NCBI GenBank assembly: GCA_937926265.1
Contig: CALAZS010000166.1
Span: 1 to 30,450, forward strand
From: an uncultured Gammaproteobacteria bacterium
GTDB lineage: Bacteria > Pseudomonadota > Gammaproteobacteria > Chromatiales > Chromatiaceae
Length of the DNA: 30,450 nucleotides
Reading direction: 5' to 3'
Under the pieces are notes generated by a model. That model saw only the letters and a program-made list of their open reading frames with translations. It searched no databases and had not been told where the DNA came from. The position numbers and the translations under genes are program-made. Of the stretch, positions 6,226 to 14,340 are shown one piece after another. Numbering within the stretch: position 1 is the first letter of the stretch; every line of letters begins with the position of its first letter.

Positions 6226-8721
6226 TCAGCCGGGTCTATCTGCCAGCCGGTTTTCATGCCAATACTTTTTCTGATTGTCATGAAAAGTGCGCTGACCGGC
6301 CAAATTGCCCGCTGCATCGATAATAAACTCAATTGAGCCATGCGTCGCGGTATCCAGAAACCGGGCATTGTTTTGAGTCCAGCGCAGCTTGACTGAATCT
6401 GCAGGAAAACGGTAACGGTTAAGGTAACCACTTGAATTTATGACCCATTCCGGATCGACATGTGTCACAAAATCCCGGGTTGAAGAAGAACGGCTGCCAT
6501 GATGCGGCACAAGCACCAGCTCTGACTTAAGTTGCTTTGCATATTCACTGACCAGCTGTCTTTCAATTTTCTTTTCAATATCGCCGGTTAACAAAGCCTG
6601 AAAGCCATGATGTGAAACCTGCAGCACGCAGGAGGCGTTGTTGCCAGTCTCTGAGGCCTGGTTGGCGACCGTTAGAAAACGAAATTCTGTACCTGACCAG
6701 TTCCATCGAGACACATGGTGACAGCTTTGAGTTTGATCCAGGTATCTAACAGGCTCCCCGACAAATATCCTGCCAATTTCAAACTGGCTTTTTAATGCCC
6801 GAATATCTCCGGCATGATCGCTGTCAGCATGACTGATTACCAGCAAATCAATTTTGGATATCCCCTGGTTTTGAAGGTAAGGAATAAGCACTGACCGGGT
6901 TGCACTGCCACCGCTGTATCTTGGTCCAAGGTCATACACCAGCACCCTGTCGTTCTTTTTGATCAAGTAGGCACTGCCCTGGCCAACATCCAATACAGTC
7001 AGCTGTAATGACCCGGGTGCCGGAATGTTGGTTGAAAAAGGAAAGACAATGATTAACAGCAACCATAATGAGATTTTCAAAAAAACATTTATCCGAATAA
7101 AAAAAGTGGCCGCAGCCATGAAGACCAGCAAATACTGCAGCATGGAAAAATCGTAAACTTTGAATGCCAAACTTTCCGAACCGGAAAAATTCGCCAATAC
7201 ATCCAGCAAAAGCTGCAGGGCATGCAAATAATATTCTATGAAAACCCGGGTGGTTTGATGATCAATAAAAGCCAGTAATGCACTGGCTAATGCAGCCGGC
7301 ACGACCAGAAAACTGAACACTGGAATTAAAACCAGGTTAACTACTGGCGAAACAAGCGAGACCTGCTGAAAGAACAACAGCGTTAATGGCACCATGGCTA
7401 TCGTTATCAGCAACTGCATTTTTACCAGGTTCGATAAAAAAGCCAACTTATTATTCGACTGTTCAGAAAAATGCAGCACATAAAAAATCGCGGCAACTGC
7501 TGTAAATGAAAGCCAGAAACCGGCACTTGATATAGCTGAAGGTTGCCAGACAAGCACAACAAATAACGCCAGGAAAAGCTGCCGATATGGTTGGATATTG
7601 ACTAACAATATCCTGGAAACAAGCACAACTGACAGCATGATCAAAGCACGTTGGGTAGGTAACGAAAACCCCGCAAGCCCTGCATAGCCGAAGGCAAAAA
7701 CCAGGGCAGATACCGCCTGAACCTGGGGTGCTGCAATCCGTTCACACAATCTCGCTGATAATCGCCATAACCTTCCGGAGACCCCGTAAGCCAGTAGCGC
7801 TATCATGCCAATATGCAGACCTGAGATAGCCACCAGGTGGTTAATACCCAGGCGTTGAAACATCTCCCAGTGCTGTTGGGATATCTGTGATTTATCTCCC
7901 AGGGTCAATGCCATGGTCATGGCCAATGCACCTGAATAATGGCCTGAATTATCTTCTGGAGAGTCATTTTTGGAACCATATGAATCATCTGAATAGGAAT
8001 CATCTGAATCAGGTGAATGCCGGTTAAATTCTGCAAGCTTTGCACGAATCTTCTCGCGCCAGACATCAAACCCGAACCAGCCTGGTTCCTGCACCATGCG
8101 GTTATCTTCTGACTTGACGATGTAGCCCGTAGCTCGAATGTTGTGCTGAAAGTACCAGCCTTCGAGGTCAAAAAGGCCAAAATTTCTTAACCCGGACGGT
8201 GGCTTTAATTTGACCTGGAATTGCCAGGTTTGTCCGCTGCTGAGTTGCTGTTCAGTTCTGTACCAGCTTAAACGTACCTTTTCAGGAACCTCGATCGGTT
8301 TTGAATTATGTAAAGCCTGCCGAATGCTAAAATTGAAACGCCAGTTTTTACCCTGTTTATCCGGCAGATCAATAATTTCTCCGACAACCTGAATTGGCTC
8401 TTTGATTAGATGGTTTGGCAGCCTTTCGGATAATTGCCAATGAGCAACGAGCACTCCCCACAGAATTCCTGAAAACATCCATAACAGTGAAATCAACCAT
8501 ATGCATTTATGCCATACACATTTTGGCCATACGCAGTTCTGCAATGGATAATCAAGGCAGCGGTACCTTAATCGTAATCGGAACCTGAATCTGAACCGGT
8601 ACCAAACCCAGCCTGCTATCAATATAACCTGGCTGAAAACTACAATTGGCCAACCGGGCAACCCGGGTAATTGCTGGCAAAGCAATATCCCAATAGCAAA
8701 TGAAATAGACTGTAACCACAT
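6226..8721 (-). CDS. comEC: ComEC/Rec2 DNA-uptake channel protein
   Basis: 831 aa. Residues ~1-220 carry N-terminal membrane helices and an OB-like/DUF4131 region, ~255-540 the multi-helix Competence domain (LGINHLVAISGLHIGMIAL, GFSLPTQRALIML), and ~590-820 a metallo-beta-lactamase-like domain with SHADSDHAGD (630-639), TGD (D714) and VPHHGS (738-743). It would import single-stranded DNA across the inner membrane and perhaps degrade the other strand. The ATG at 8721 has a good ribosome-binding site (AGGGAAGGA). The protein holds three short in-frame repeat stretches: RFRFRFRLRLRYR (~42-54), VWPKCVWHKCIW (~64-75) and DSDDSYSDDSY (~237-250), all in non-conserved parts and encoded by decayed tandem DNA repeats. 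Confidence 0.93.
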   Translation of the reverse strand: MWLQSISFAIGILLCQQLPGLPGWPIVVFSQVILIAGWVWYRFRFRFRLRLRYRCLDYPLQNCVWPKCVWHKCIWLISLLWMFSGILWGVLVAHWQLSERLPNHLIKEPIQVVGEIIDLPDKQGKNWRFNFSIRQALHNSKPIEVPEKVRLSWYRTEQQLSSGQTWQFQVKLKPPSGLRNFGLFDLEGWYFQHNIRATGYIVKSEDNRMVQEPGWFGFDVWREKIRAKLAEFNRHSPDSDDSYSDDSYGSKNDSPEDNSGHYSGALAMTMALTLGDKSQISQQHWEMFQRLGINHLVAISGLHIGMIALLAYGVSGRLWRLSARLCERIAAPQVQAVSALVFAFGYAGLAGFSLPTQRALIMLSVVLVSRILLVNIQPYRQLFLALFVVLVWQPSAISSAGFWLSFTAVAAIFYVLHFSEQSNNKLAFLSNLVKMQLLITIAMVPLTLLFFQQVSLVSPVVNLVLIPVFSFLVVPAALASALLAFIDHQTTRVFIEYYLHALQLLLDVLANFSGSESLAFKVYDFSMLQYLLVFMAAATFFIRINVFLKISLWLLLIIVFPFSTNIPAPGSLQLTVLDVGQGSAYLIKKNDRVLVYDLGPRYSGGSATRSVLIPYLQNQGISKIDLLVISHADSDHAGDIRALKSQFEIGRIFVGEPVRYLDQTQSCHHVSRWNWSGTEFRFLTVANQASETGNNASCVLQVSHHGFQALLTGDIEKKIERQLVSEYAKQLKSELVLVPHHGSRSSSTRDFVTHVDPEWVINSSGYLNRYRFPADSVKLRWTQNNARFLDTATHGSIEFIIDAAGNLAGQRTFHDNQKKYWHENRLADRPG
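7982..8011. repeat. 15-bp tandem duplication within comEC
   Basis: Two 15-bp units, gaatcatctgaatag and gaatcatctgaatca, stand side by side and encode the acidic SDDSYSDDSY stretch between the N-terminal part and the Competence domain. Confidence 0.8.
8497..8541. repeat. Three decayed 15-bp units within comEC
   Basis: Units start at 8497, 8512 and 8527, each beginning ccata. They encode the repeated V-W-(P/H)-K-C pattern just before a membrane helix. An AATCG/GAATC-type run at about 8568-8596 encoding alternating Arg-Phe/Leu lies nearby. Confidence 0.65.
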
Positions 8722-8756
8722 GTTCCTTCCCTGGATGCATGTTGAAATTGCAATGA

Positions 8757-8783
8757 ATTATACCTTTTCGACAAAAATGACAA
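8757..8783 (-). promoter_or_regulatory. Candidate sigma70-type promoter of comEC
   Basis: Minus strand TTGTCA (8778-8783) and a perfect TATAAT (8757-8762), with a short 15-bp spacer, lie about 36 bp upstream of the comEC ATG. The hexamers are good; the spacer is shorter than the usual 16-18. Confidence 0.45.
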
Positions 8784-8843
8784 AGCCATTAAAGCGAATT
8801 TTAATAAACTGGTAATTCACATCAGGTTGGCTAAAATCCTCAC

Positions 8844-9386
8844 ATGCCAAAACACCTGATTAAAAAATACGCGCCTGATCACGAAACCATTCGTAATCAC
8901 CGGCATTTGAAGGTGTTTGGCACGCTTTTGCACGATGCCAACCTCTGGCATATGAACCGCCGGTCAGTTTCCGGGGCGTTTGCAGTTGGTCTGTTCTGGG
9001 CAATGATCCCTATTCCGCTGCAGATGCTTGCTGCCGCAGCCTGCGCTATTATCTTCCGGGTTAACATGCCAATTTCAGTAGCCCTGGTCTGGATCACCAA
9101 TCCAGTTACCATGCCGCCTATTTTCTATATTAATTATCTTTTTGGTGCCTGGCTGATGCACTCACCTCCTCCGGAAAAGAATTTTGAAGTGAGCATGGAG
9201 TGGTTTACCGAAAGCATGGACCTGATCTGGCAGCCTCTGTATGTTGGCAGCCTGGCAACCGGAGTTATTCTTGGAGTAATCGGCTATATCAGTTTACGCC
9301 TGTTATGGCGACTGCACATTATTTCCCGGTTCAAAGAAAAAAGAGAAAAATACCTGAAACGCAAAGCCGAGAGAGCGGCTAAATGA
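8844..9386 (+). CDS. DUF2062 membrane protein
   Basis: 180 aa. After a basic N-terminus comes the DUF2062 core: NRRSVSGAFAVGLFWAMIPIPLQ (roughly residues 38-60), a second helix ending in ITNPVTMPPIFY, then a third membrane helix (~130-155) and a very basic Lys/Arg-rich tail. The function of the family is unknown. It is divergent from comEC, separated by 122 bp that must hold both promoters. In Pseudomonas a DUF2062 gene also lies between comEC and lolC, so its place in an envelope block is conserved. Confidence 0.9.
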   Translation: MPKHLIKKYAPDHETIRNHRHLKVFGTLLHDANLWHMNRRSVSGAFAVGLFWAMIPIPLQMLAAAACAIIFRVNMPISVALVWITNPVTMPPIFYINYLFGAWLMHSPPPEKNFEVSMEWFTESMDLIWQPLYVGSLATGVILGVIGYISLRLLWRLHIISRFKEKREKYLKRKAERAAK

Positions 9387-9388
9387 GC

Positions 9389-10240
9389 TTATAAATTATT
9401 GCGGCCCCGAATTTCTTCAATCAACTTTTCAATATCGTCATCACTGATTTTCAGATAGCTTTTGATTAATTCGCCAAACCTGAGCCAGTCGGTATCAGGC
9501 GTGCCGTTACGGAATGTATCTTCAATCATTTCTGCGAGTTTCAGAATACAAAGCAGCTGCGCCTGTTCTTCGTCCTGATTGAAGGTATCTTCGAGTACAG
9601 ATTCAATGTCATGATGATTCAGAATAACTTCGCGAATGGTCGACGGAATTTCCCATTCGTGTCCTACAATACAGCCAACCACGGCATGGTTGGTCTGATA
9701 CCTGGCATCTTCAATATCAGTAAACATTCCCTGTTCATCAACGTTTTCCGCCCGCAGCGTTTCCATGTAATCCGGGTATCGTTGGGCCATCAATGGAATG
9801 CCAACATCGTGGAACAGGCCAAGCGTATACGGCCTGTTGGGATCCATTATTCGTAATTTGCTGGCTATAATTGCACAAAGCTCAGCAACCATGGCAGCTG
9901 TGTCCCAATAACGTGGAAAACTGATGCCTTTGTTATCAAATGCCTGTCGCAGCATAAAACCCGATGCCAGGTTAATTGTCGGCTCCAGCCCCAGCAATGA
10001 TACTGCATGACTGATTGATTCAACCTTGGTCGTTAAGCCCCAATAAGCAGAATTCACCATTTTTAAAACGGCTGCCGACAACGCAACATCATGACTGATC
10101 AGGTTATTGATCTTTTGAATATCAACATCGACCTTGTTAACTTCAACATGCAGTTCCTTAAGCAAAACAGGTTGCGGCGGAATATACATTCCCTCCGGCA
10201 GGGACTCGAGCATTTCAGCAGGATCGATTTGTTTGTCCAT
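9389..10240 (-). CDS. HDOD-domain signalling protein with intact HD residues
   Basis: 283 aa. The HDOD domain covers residues ~15-215: LPPQPxLLKEL-like entry, ISHDVALSAAVLKMVNSAYWG, ISHAVSLLGLEPTINLA, then GLFHDVGIPLM with H144-D145 and later NHAVVG and ILNHHDIE. Unlike the other HDOD protein of this window it keeps the metal-type HD residues. HDOD proteins act in signalling and some bind partners or cyclic dinucleotides; the target here is unknown. The gene starts 12 bp after lolD on the same strand, so it is probably the last gene of a lolC-lolD-HDOD operon, and it converges on DUF2062 with 2 bp between stops. Confidence 0.87.
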   Translation of the reverse strand: MDKQIDPAEMLESLPEGMYIPPQPVLLKELHVEVNKVDVDIQKINNLISHDVALSAAVLKMVNSAYWGLTTKVESISHAVSLLGLEPTINLASGFMLRQAFDNKGISFPRYWDTAAMVAELCAIIASKLRIMDPNRPYTLGLFHDVGIPLMAQRYPDYMETLRAENVDEQGMFTDIEDARYQTNHAVVGCIVGHEWEIPSTIREVILNHHDIESVLEDTFNQDEEQAQLLCILKLAEMIEDTFRNGTPDTDWLRFGELIKSYLKISDDDIEKLIEEIRGRNNL

Positions 10241-10252
10241 AAAGATCAGAAG

Positions 10253-10975
10253 TCAGGTTGGGTTTGAAAATGATATCGTTGAATCTTCAACAAGGCCATC
10301 AACCAATTGTCCATCAACAAGTGTTTTAACTGTTTCCATGCTGCTGGCAAGGTGTATGTCATGGGTCACAAGCACCAGGGCCATTGAGGTATTTTCATTC
10401 AGTTTTAGCATGAGCTGGTAAATTTGTTCGGCTGTTTTCCTGTCAAGGTTACCGGTTGGTTCGTCAGCCAGCAGGCAGGCAGGTTCTGTCACCATTGCGC
10501 GCGCAATAGCCGCACGCTGACGTTCACCGCCTGAAAGTTCCGATGGTTTGTGCTGTATACGTTTTTCCAGTCCGACCTCTACCAGCATCTCCGTAGCAGA
10601 CTGCAGGGCGCGCTGTTTTTTCATGCCGCCAATCACCAGTGGCATGGCGACATTTTCCAGTGCGGTAAATTCGGGTAATAAATGATGAAACTGGTAAACA
10701 AACCCCAGGTGATGATTTCTTAGTTTTGCCCTTTTCTGGTGAGACTGGGAAAAATAATCAGTACCGTTGAAAAAAAGTTGACCTGAAGAAATATCATCAA
10801 GACCGCCCATGCAATGCAACAAGGTACTCTTTCCTGACCCGGATGCCCCTACCACGGCAAGCCTGTCACCGGGCATCAGGCTCAGGTTGATGTTTTTCAG
10901 TATTTCGAGCGTTTGCGGTCCGGTTTCATAAACCTTGCCAAGCCCAGAGCATTCCAGAACAGCATTTTTATTCAT
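10253..10975 (-). CDS. lolD: Lipoprotein-releasing ABC transporter ATPase
   Basis: 240 aa from the ATG at 10975. All ABC motifs are present: Walker A GASGSGKST (43-51), Q-loop VYQFHHLLPEFTALENV, signature LSGGERQRAAIARA (147-160), Walker B CLLADEPTGNLD (167-178) and H-loop VTHD (203-206). It powers extraction of outer-membrane lipoproteins from the inner membrane with LolC/E and hands them to LolA. An upstream in-frame ATG at 11038 would add 21 residues that overlap lolC and lack similarity to the family, so the inner start is preferred; it overlaps the lolC stop by 8 bp. Confidence 0.95.
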   Translation of the reverse strand: MNKNAVLECSGLGKVYETGPQTLEILKNINLSLMPGDRLAVVGASGSGKSTLLHCMGGLDDISSGQLFFNGTDYFSQSHQKRAKLRNHHLGFVYQFHHLLPEFTALENVAMPLVIGGMKKQRALQSATEMLVEVGLEKRIQHKPSELSGGERQRAAIARAMVTEPACLLADEPTGNLDRKTAEQIYQLMLKLNENTSMALVLVTHDIHLASSMETVKTLVDGQLVDGLVEDSTISFSNPT

Positions 10976-12215
10976 AACGCAACGCCTCCGCAGGTTGAGT
11001 GCGGGAAGCCAGCCAGGCCGGGTACAAAGTGGCAACAAGACTGATCAGGAATGCCGAACCGCCGATCAACCAGACATCATCCCAGTGTAGGTCTGAAGGC
11101 AACTGGTTAATGTAGTAGATATTGGGATCGATAAACTGCACGTTAAACAGCTGTTCGATATAACTGACAATCTGTTCAAGATTCTCGGCAATCAACACAC
11201 CGCCGGTCATACCCAGCAAAGTACCAATCAAACCGATAATCATGCCCTGGAAAATAAAGATCCCCATTATCATTCCTGAAGTGGCTCCCAGGGTCTTCAA
11301 AATGGCAATATCACTCTGTTTGTCGGTTACCACCATGACCAGGGTCGAAACAATGTTAAATGCGGCAACGGCAACAATAAGCAGCAGAATCAACGCCATC
11401 ATGCGCTTTTCAGTAGCCAGGGCACTGAAGAAATTGCGGTGTTCCTGTGTCCAGTCTGAAATCCTGTAGAGACCATCAAGGTCAATGGCAAGTTCAGTCG
11501 CCACCTTGCGGGCCTCAAACAGGTCTTCGAGTTTCAGGCGAACACCTGTCACGGCATCATCCATCCGGTATAACTTGGCGGCATCTTTGGCGTGAACCAG
11601 GGCAATACCGCGGTCATACTCTCCCATGCCAACTTCGAAAATACCGGTGACCGTAAAGCGCTTGAGCCTGGGCATGGTACCAATCGGTGTGATACTGGCC
11701 TGTGGCGTTACCACGGTGACTTTATCGCCTACCAGCAAACCCAGAATATTGGCCAGTTCCTGCCCAACTATGATGCCGTATTCTCCGGGTTTCAGATCAA
11801 GAAGACTGCCCTTGATCATGTGTTCCCCAACATCGGAAACGGCCGGCTCCTGGATCGGAAAAATACCGCGCACAACCGCACCGGAAACATAACTTCGGTT
11901 CACCAGCATGGCCTGCCCTTCAACAAATGCCGCGGCACCGATGACTTTTGGATGCTGACCTGCCAGTTTCATCGCATTTTTCCAATCTGTCATGTTGTCG
12001 CTGACAGCACGAACACTGGCGTGTGAAGTCATTCCAAGAATTCTTTCACGTACTTCCTTGTGAAAACCATTCATTACCGACAAAACCACGATCAGCGCGA
12101 TAACGCCCAACATCACACCCAGCATGGAACTGGCCGAAATGAATGAAATAAAGTGATTGCGGCTGCGTGCACGCGTATAGCGCAGACCGATATAGAGTTC
12201 GAGAGGTTTAAACAT
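10968..12215 (-). CDS. lolC: Lipoprotein-releasing system permease LolC/LolE family
   Basis: 415 aa, normal LolC/E length. The N-terminal sequence LYIGLRYTRARSRNHFISFIS and first helix GVMLGVIALIVVLSVMNGFHKEVRERILGM are family hallmarks. A large periplasmic MacB-like domain (~50-265) is followed by three C-terminal helices, including the AILKTLGATSGMIMGIFIFQG region. Only one such permease is seen here, whereas E. coli has lolC and lolE; the protein may work as a homodimer (LolF-like) or a second gene may lie elsewhere. It is the first gene of lolC-lolD-HDOD. Confidence 0.94.
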   Translation of the reverse strand: MFKPLELYIGLRYTRARSRNHFISFISASSMLGVMLGVIALIVVLSVMNGFHKEVRERILGMTSHASVRAVSDNMTDWKNAMKLAGQHPKVIGAAAFVEGQAMLVNRSYVSGAVVRGIFPIQEPAVSDVGEHMIKGSLLDLKPGEYGIIVGQELANILGLLVGDKVTVVTPQASITPIGTMPRLKRFTVTGIFEVGMGEYDRGIALVHAKDAAKLYRMDDAVTGVRLKLEDLFEARKVATELAIDLDGLYRISDWTQEHRNFFSALATEKRMMALILLLIVAVAAFNIVSTLVMVVTDKQSDIAILKTLGATSGMIMGIFIFQGMIIGLIGTLLGMTGGVLIAENLEQIVSYIEQLFNVQFIDPNIYYINQLPSDLHWDDVWLIGGSAFLISLVATLYPAWLASRTQPAEALRYE

Positions 12216-12233
12216 GCTCAGATGGTAACAGGC

Positions 12234-12263
12234 AAAATATCAACCACCAACCAAAGTTGACAG
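12234..12263 (-). promoter_or_regulatory. Weak candidate promoter of lolC
   Basis: Minus strand CTGTCA (12258-12263), 18-bp spacer, TATTTT (12234-12239), ending about 18 bp upstream of the lolC ATG. Each hexamer matches consensus at 4 of 6 positions. Confidence 0.25.
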
Positions 12264-12407
12264 GCCCGAAAATGGTTTTGAGTAGAGGTCCCGAATATCA
12301 GACACTGAATTATTCGAAAAAATTACATATTATCTGCTGATTTGAGACCGCTTTAATGCAAAAAAGTTAAAATTATTTGTTTAATTTCACAAAGTTTGCC
12401 TTAATTA

Positions 12408-12437
12408 TTCAACTTTTTTATAAAGATGTTGTATTCT
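12408..12437 (+). promoter_or_regulatory. Candidate promoter of the small secreted protein gene
   Basis: TTCAAC (12408-12413), 18-bp AT-rich spacer, TATTCT (12432-12437), followed by an AAGGA ribosome-binding site just before the ATG at 12469. The rest of the 253-bp gap 12216-12468 is AT-rich with no other structure I can support. Confidence 0.35.
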
Positions 12438-12468
12438 TAATTTCAGAGAGACTAAACAAGGAAAAATT

Positions 12469-12759
12469 ATGAAACTGATTTTCAGCCTGATACTGTCTGC
12501 GGGATTGGCATTCACTGCACCTGTTGCATTTTCTGATGTTCTGCTGATTGATGTTATAGCCGAGGAAGCGCCAAACTCACCTGCCGGAATCCCCAGGCCT
12601 TCGCGTGGCATGCACATGGATAAAGTCAAACAACGTTTTGGCGATCCCGTCAAAGAATTCGCTACTGTAGGTGAACCACCAATCACCCGTTGGGATTATG
12701 CGGATTATTCGGTGTTCTTTGAATACGACATGGTGCTTAACACCGTCGTTCACCGATAA
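12469..12759 (+). CDS. Small secreted protein, possibly BamE/SmpA-like
   Basis: 96 aa. A classical Sec signal peptide covers residues 1-22 (MKLIFSLILSAGLAFTAP, cleavage near VAFS/D). There is no lipobox Cys. The mature part has RPSRGMHMDKVKQRFGDP (43-60) and PPITRWDYADYSVFFEYD (70-87). The pattern of G-M-x-x-x-x-V-x-x-x-F-G-x-P followed by a W-x-Y and a final beta hairpin is like small BamE/SmpA-type periplasmic domains, and I recall similar unnamed proteins in Pseudomonas and Xanthomonas. Function is unknown. It is a monocistronic unit with its own promoter candidate, good RBS and strong terminator. Confidence 0.8.
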   Translation: MKLIFSLILSAGLAFTAPVAFSDVLLIDVIAEEAPNSPAGIPRPSRGMHMDKVKQRFGDPVKEFATVGEPPITRWDYADYSVFFEYDMVLNTVVHR

Positions 12760-12798
12760 GCACTATTAAACACAATAGCTGCACCCTTATATTTCTCG

Positions 12799-12830
12799 AA
12801 ACCGGCATTATAATATGCCGGTTTTTCTTT
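12799..12830 (+). terminator. Rho-independent terminator
   Basis: A perfect 10-bp stem aaaccggcat/atgccggttt with the 6-base loop tataat, followed by a T-rich tail (tttcttt). It lies 40 bp after the small secreted gene and ends 17 bp before the next ATG. Confidence 0.87.
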
Positions 12831-12847
12831 GACTCTCCGGAATTATC

Positions 12848-13972
12848 ATGAGCAATACCAACGAACTTATTGATACAGATTTACAACTGACCATGCGTTC
12901 AATTATTCAACGCATCGCCACAGGCCCTGAGTTGAGTAAGGATATTTCCCAGGAAGAAGCCCACCTGGGTATGAAAGCCATTCTCAACAACGCGATTGAC
13001 CCTGTTCAGGCTGGCATTTTCTTTATTGCGCTTCGCATGAAAAGAGAAACCGGCGATGAAAACAAAGGCATACTCGATGCCATTCGTGAAGCCACGCATG
13101 CCGTCACTGCCGATGTTGATGAAGTACTGGATATTGCTGATCCGTACGATGGCTATAACCGTACATTGCCAGCTTCACCATTCTTAGCGCCGCTGCTTGC
13201 TGAATGCGGTATTCATCCTGTTTCCCATGGTGTGGATGCGGTCGGGCCAAAATTTGGCGTAACCCATCGACATGTGCTTGATGCGGCCGGAGTCAATGTC
13301 GACCTCTCACCTGAAGAAGCTGCCGCAAGACTCAGTCAGCCCGAGCTGGGCTGGGCATATGTTGACCAGGCTTCCTACTGCCCAAAACTGCATGACCTGG
13401 TTTCACTTCGCTCTTTGATCATCAAACGTCAGGTTGTGACCACTGTTGAAGTTCTGACCAAGCCAATTGCCGGTAAATCCAAAACCCATTTCATGACCGG
13501 TTATGTGCACAAGCCCTATCCTCCTGTTTACGCGACGCTGGCCCGTCATGTCGGATTTGACACGGCTATCCTGGTTCGTGGTGTTGAAGGAGGCATTATT
13601 CCCTCTCTCAGACAACCTGGAAAATACTTTTCCTATCTTGATCGCGGCGAGGAACAGGCAACTGATATTGATCCGTCCAATGTGGGTATTTCACAGAGCG
13701 TTCGTGCTGTACCACTACCTGAAGATCTTCCAAAATCCGTATCCGGTCCCGATGAAATTGCCATTGCTGTTGATATTCCTGACACCGCCAAAGCTGCCGC
13801 CGAAGCAGGTATGAATGCGTTAAACGGCAAACAGGGAGCAACATATGATTCCCTGGTTTACTCAGGTGCCATCGTCCTGAACCATCTTGGTCATCATAAT
13901 GACCTGGCATCAGCCGCAGATCATATCCGGTCTGTTCTGGATTCAGGTAAAGCCGCCAATAGAGTTAAATAG
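12848..13972 (+). CDS. TrpD2/YbiB-like anthranilate phosphoribosyltransferase-family protein
   Basis: 374 aa. The N-terminal helical domain (residues ~15-90, with ISQEEAHLGMKAILNN and FIALRMKRETGDENKGILDA) and the following alpha/beta region belong to the glycosyltransferase-3/TrpD family. In true TrpD the PRPP loop reads GTGGDG...T.N.S; here that place (residues ~99-112) reads PYDGYNRTLPASPF, and the KHGN..S.K.G segment is SHGVDAVGPKFGVTH (126-140). This is closer to the TrpD2/YbiB branch, members of which bind nucleic acid in E. coli rather than making tryptophan. No trp genes are near. A Rieske protein gene follows after 9 bp, suggesting joint function. The substrate is unknown. Confidence 0.8.
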   Translation: MSNTNELIDTDLQLTMRSIIQRIATGPELSKDISQEEAHLGMKAILNNAIDPVQAGIFFIALRMKRETGDENKGILDAIREATHAVTADVDEVLDIADPYDGYNRTLPASPFLAPLLAECGIHPVSHGVDAVGPKFGVTHRHVLDAAGVNVDLSPEEAAARLSQPELGWAYVDQASYCPKLHDLVSLRSLIIKRQVVTTVEVLTKPIAGKSKTHFMTGYVHKPYPPVYATLARHVGFDTAILVRGVEGGIIPSLRQPGKYFSYLDRGEEQATDIDPSNVGISQSVRAVPLPEDLPKSVSGPDEIAIAVDIPDTAKAAAEAGMNALNGKQGATYDSLVYSGAIVLNHLGHHNDLASAADHIRSVLDSGKAANRVK

Positions 13973-13981
13973 GTTTAATTG

Positions 13982-14290
13982 ATGTCTTCCGAAATTATTA
14001 TTGCTGATGAAACCGAACTTCAACCTGGCCAGATGAAAAAAGTTGAAGTAGCTGGTAAAAAGCTGCTTCTGGCCAATGCTGAGGGTCAATATTACCTGGT
14101 TGACGAAATGTGCAGCCATGAAGATTTTTCTCTATACCTGGGCTGTATTCAGGACAAGCGTATAAAGTGTTCGCTGCATGGCAGTTATTTCAACCTTGAA
14201 AACGGCCAACCGGAAGAAGAGCCTGCCTGCGAGCCTATTGGTACTTATAAAATCACCGTAAAAGACGGCAAGGTTTATTACATCGATTAG
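13982..14290 (+). CDS. Rieske [2Fe-2S] ferredoxin-like protein
   Basis: 102 aa from the ATG at 13982 (a TTG directly before it would add one residue). It has the Rieske cluster motifs CSH (in DEMCSHEDFSLYLGC) and CSLHG, giving C-x-H and C-x-x-H ligands, in a single-domain protein without signal peptide. Such small proteins carry electrons to oxygenases or other cytoplasmic enzymes. No oxygenase gene is nearby; the only direct partner is the TrpD2-like gene 9 bp upstream. A second Cys (C in YLGC) lies between the two motifs. Downstream is a hairpin-forming AT-rich stretch (14292-14338) without a T-run. Confidence 0.9.
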   Translation: MSSEIIIADETELQPGQMKKVEVAGKKLLLANAEGQYYLVDEMCSHEDFSLYLGCIQDKRIKCSLHGSYFNLENGQPEEEPACEPIGTYKITVKDGKVYYID

Positions 14291-14291
14291 T

Positions 14292-14338
14292 CCCTAATGT
14301 AGTTATAGATCAATATATTTCGGTATATTGCGCTAGGG
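14292..14338 (+). other. Imperfect hairpin between Rieske gene and mfd
   Basis: An outer pair cccta (14292-14296)/taggg (14334-14338) encloses a perfect inner stem caatata (14311-14317)/tatattg (14324-14330) with loop tttcgg. There is no T-run, so it is not a typical intrinsic terminator; it could stabilise mRNA ends. Confidence 0.4.
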
Positions 14339-14340
14339 CA

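Noticed and set aside
10976..11038. Upstream in-frame ATG giving lolD 21 extra residues
   Set aside because: The extension overlaps lolC coding sequence and does not resemble LolD N-termini; the ATG at 10975 with an 8-bp overlap is the natural coupled start.
12848..13972. Calling the gene trpD of tryptophan synthesis
   Set aside because: The PRPP loop GTGGD...N.S is absent and no trp genes are near; the sequence is nearer to the TrpD2/YbiB branch.
13979..13981. TTG as start of the Rieske gene
   Set aside because: The ATG directly after it is the more likely start; the difference is one residue.
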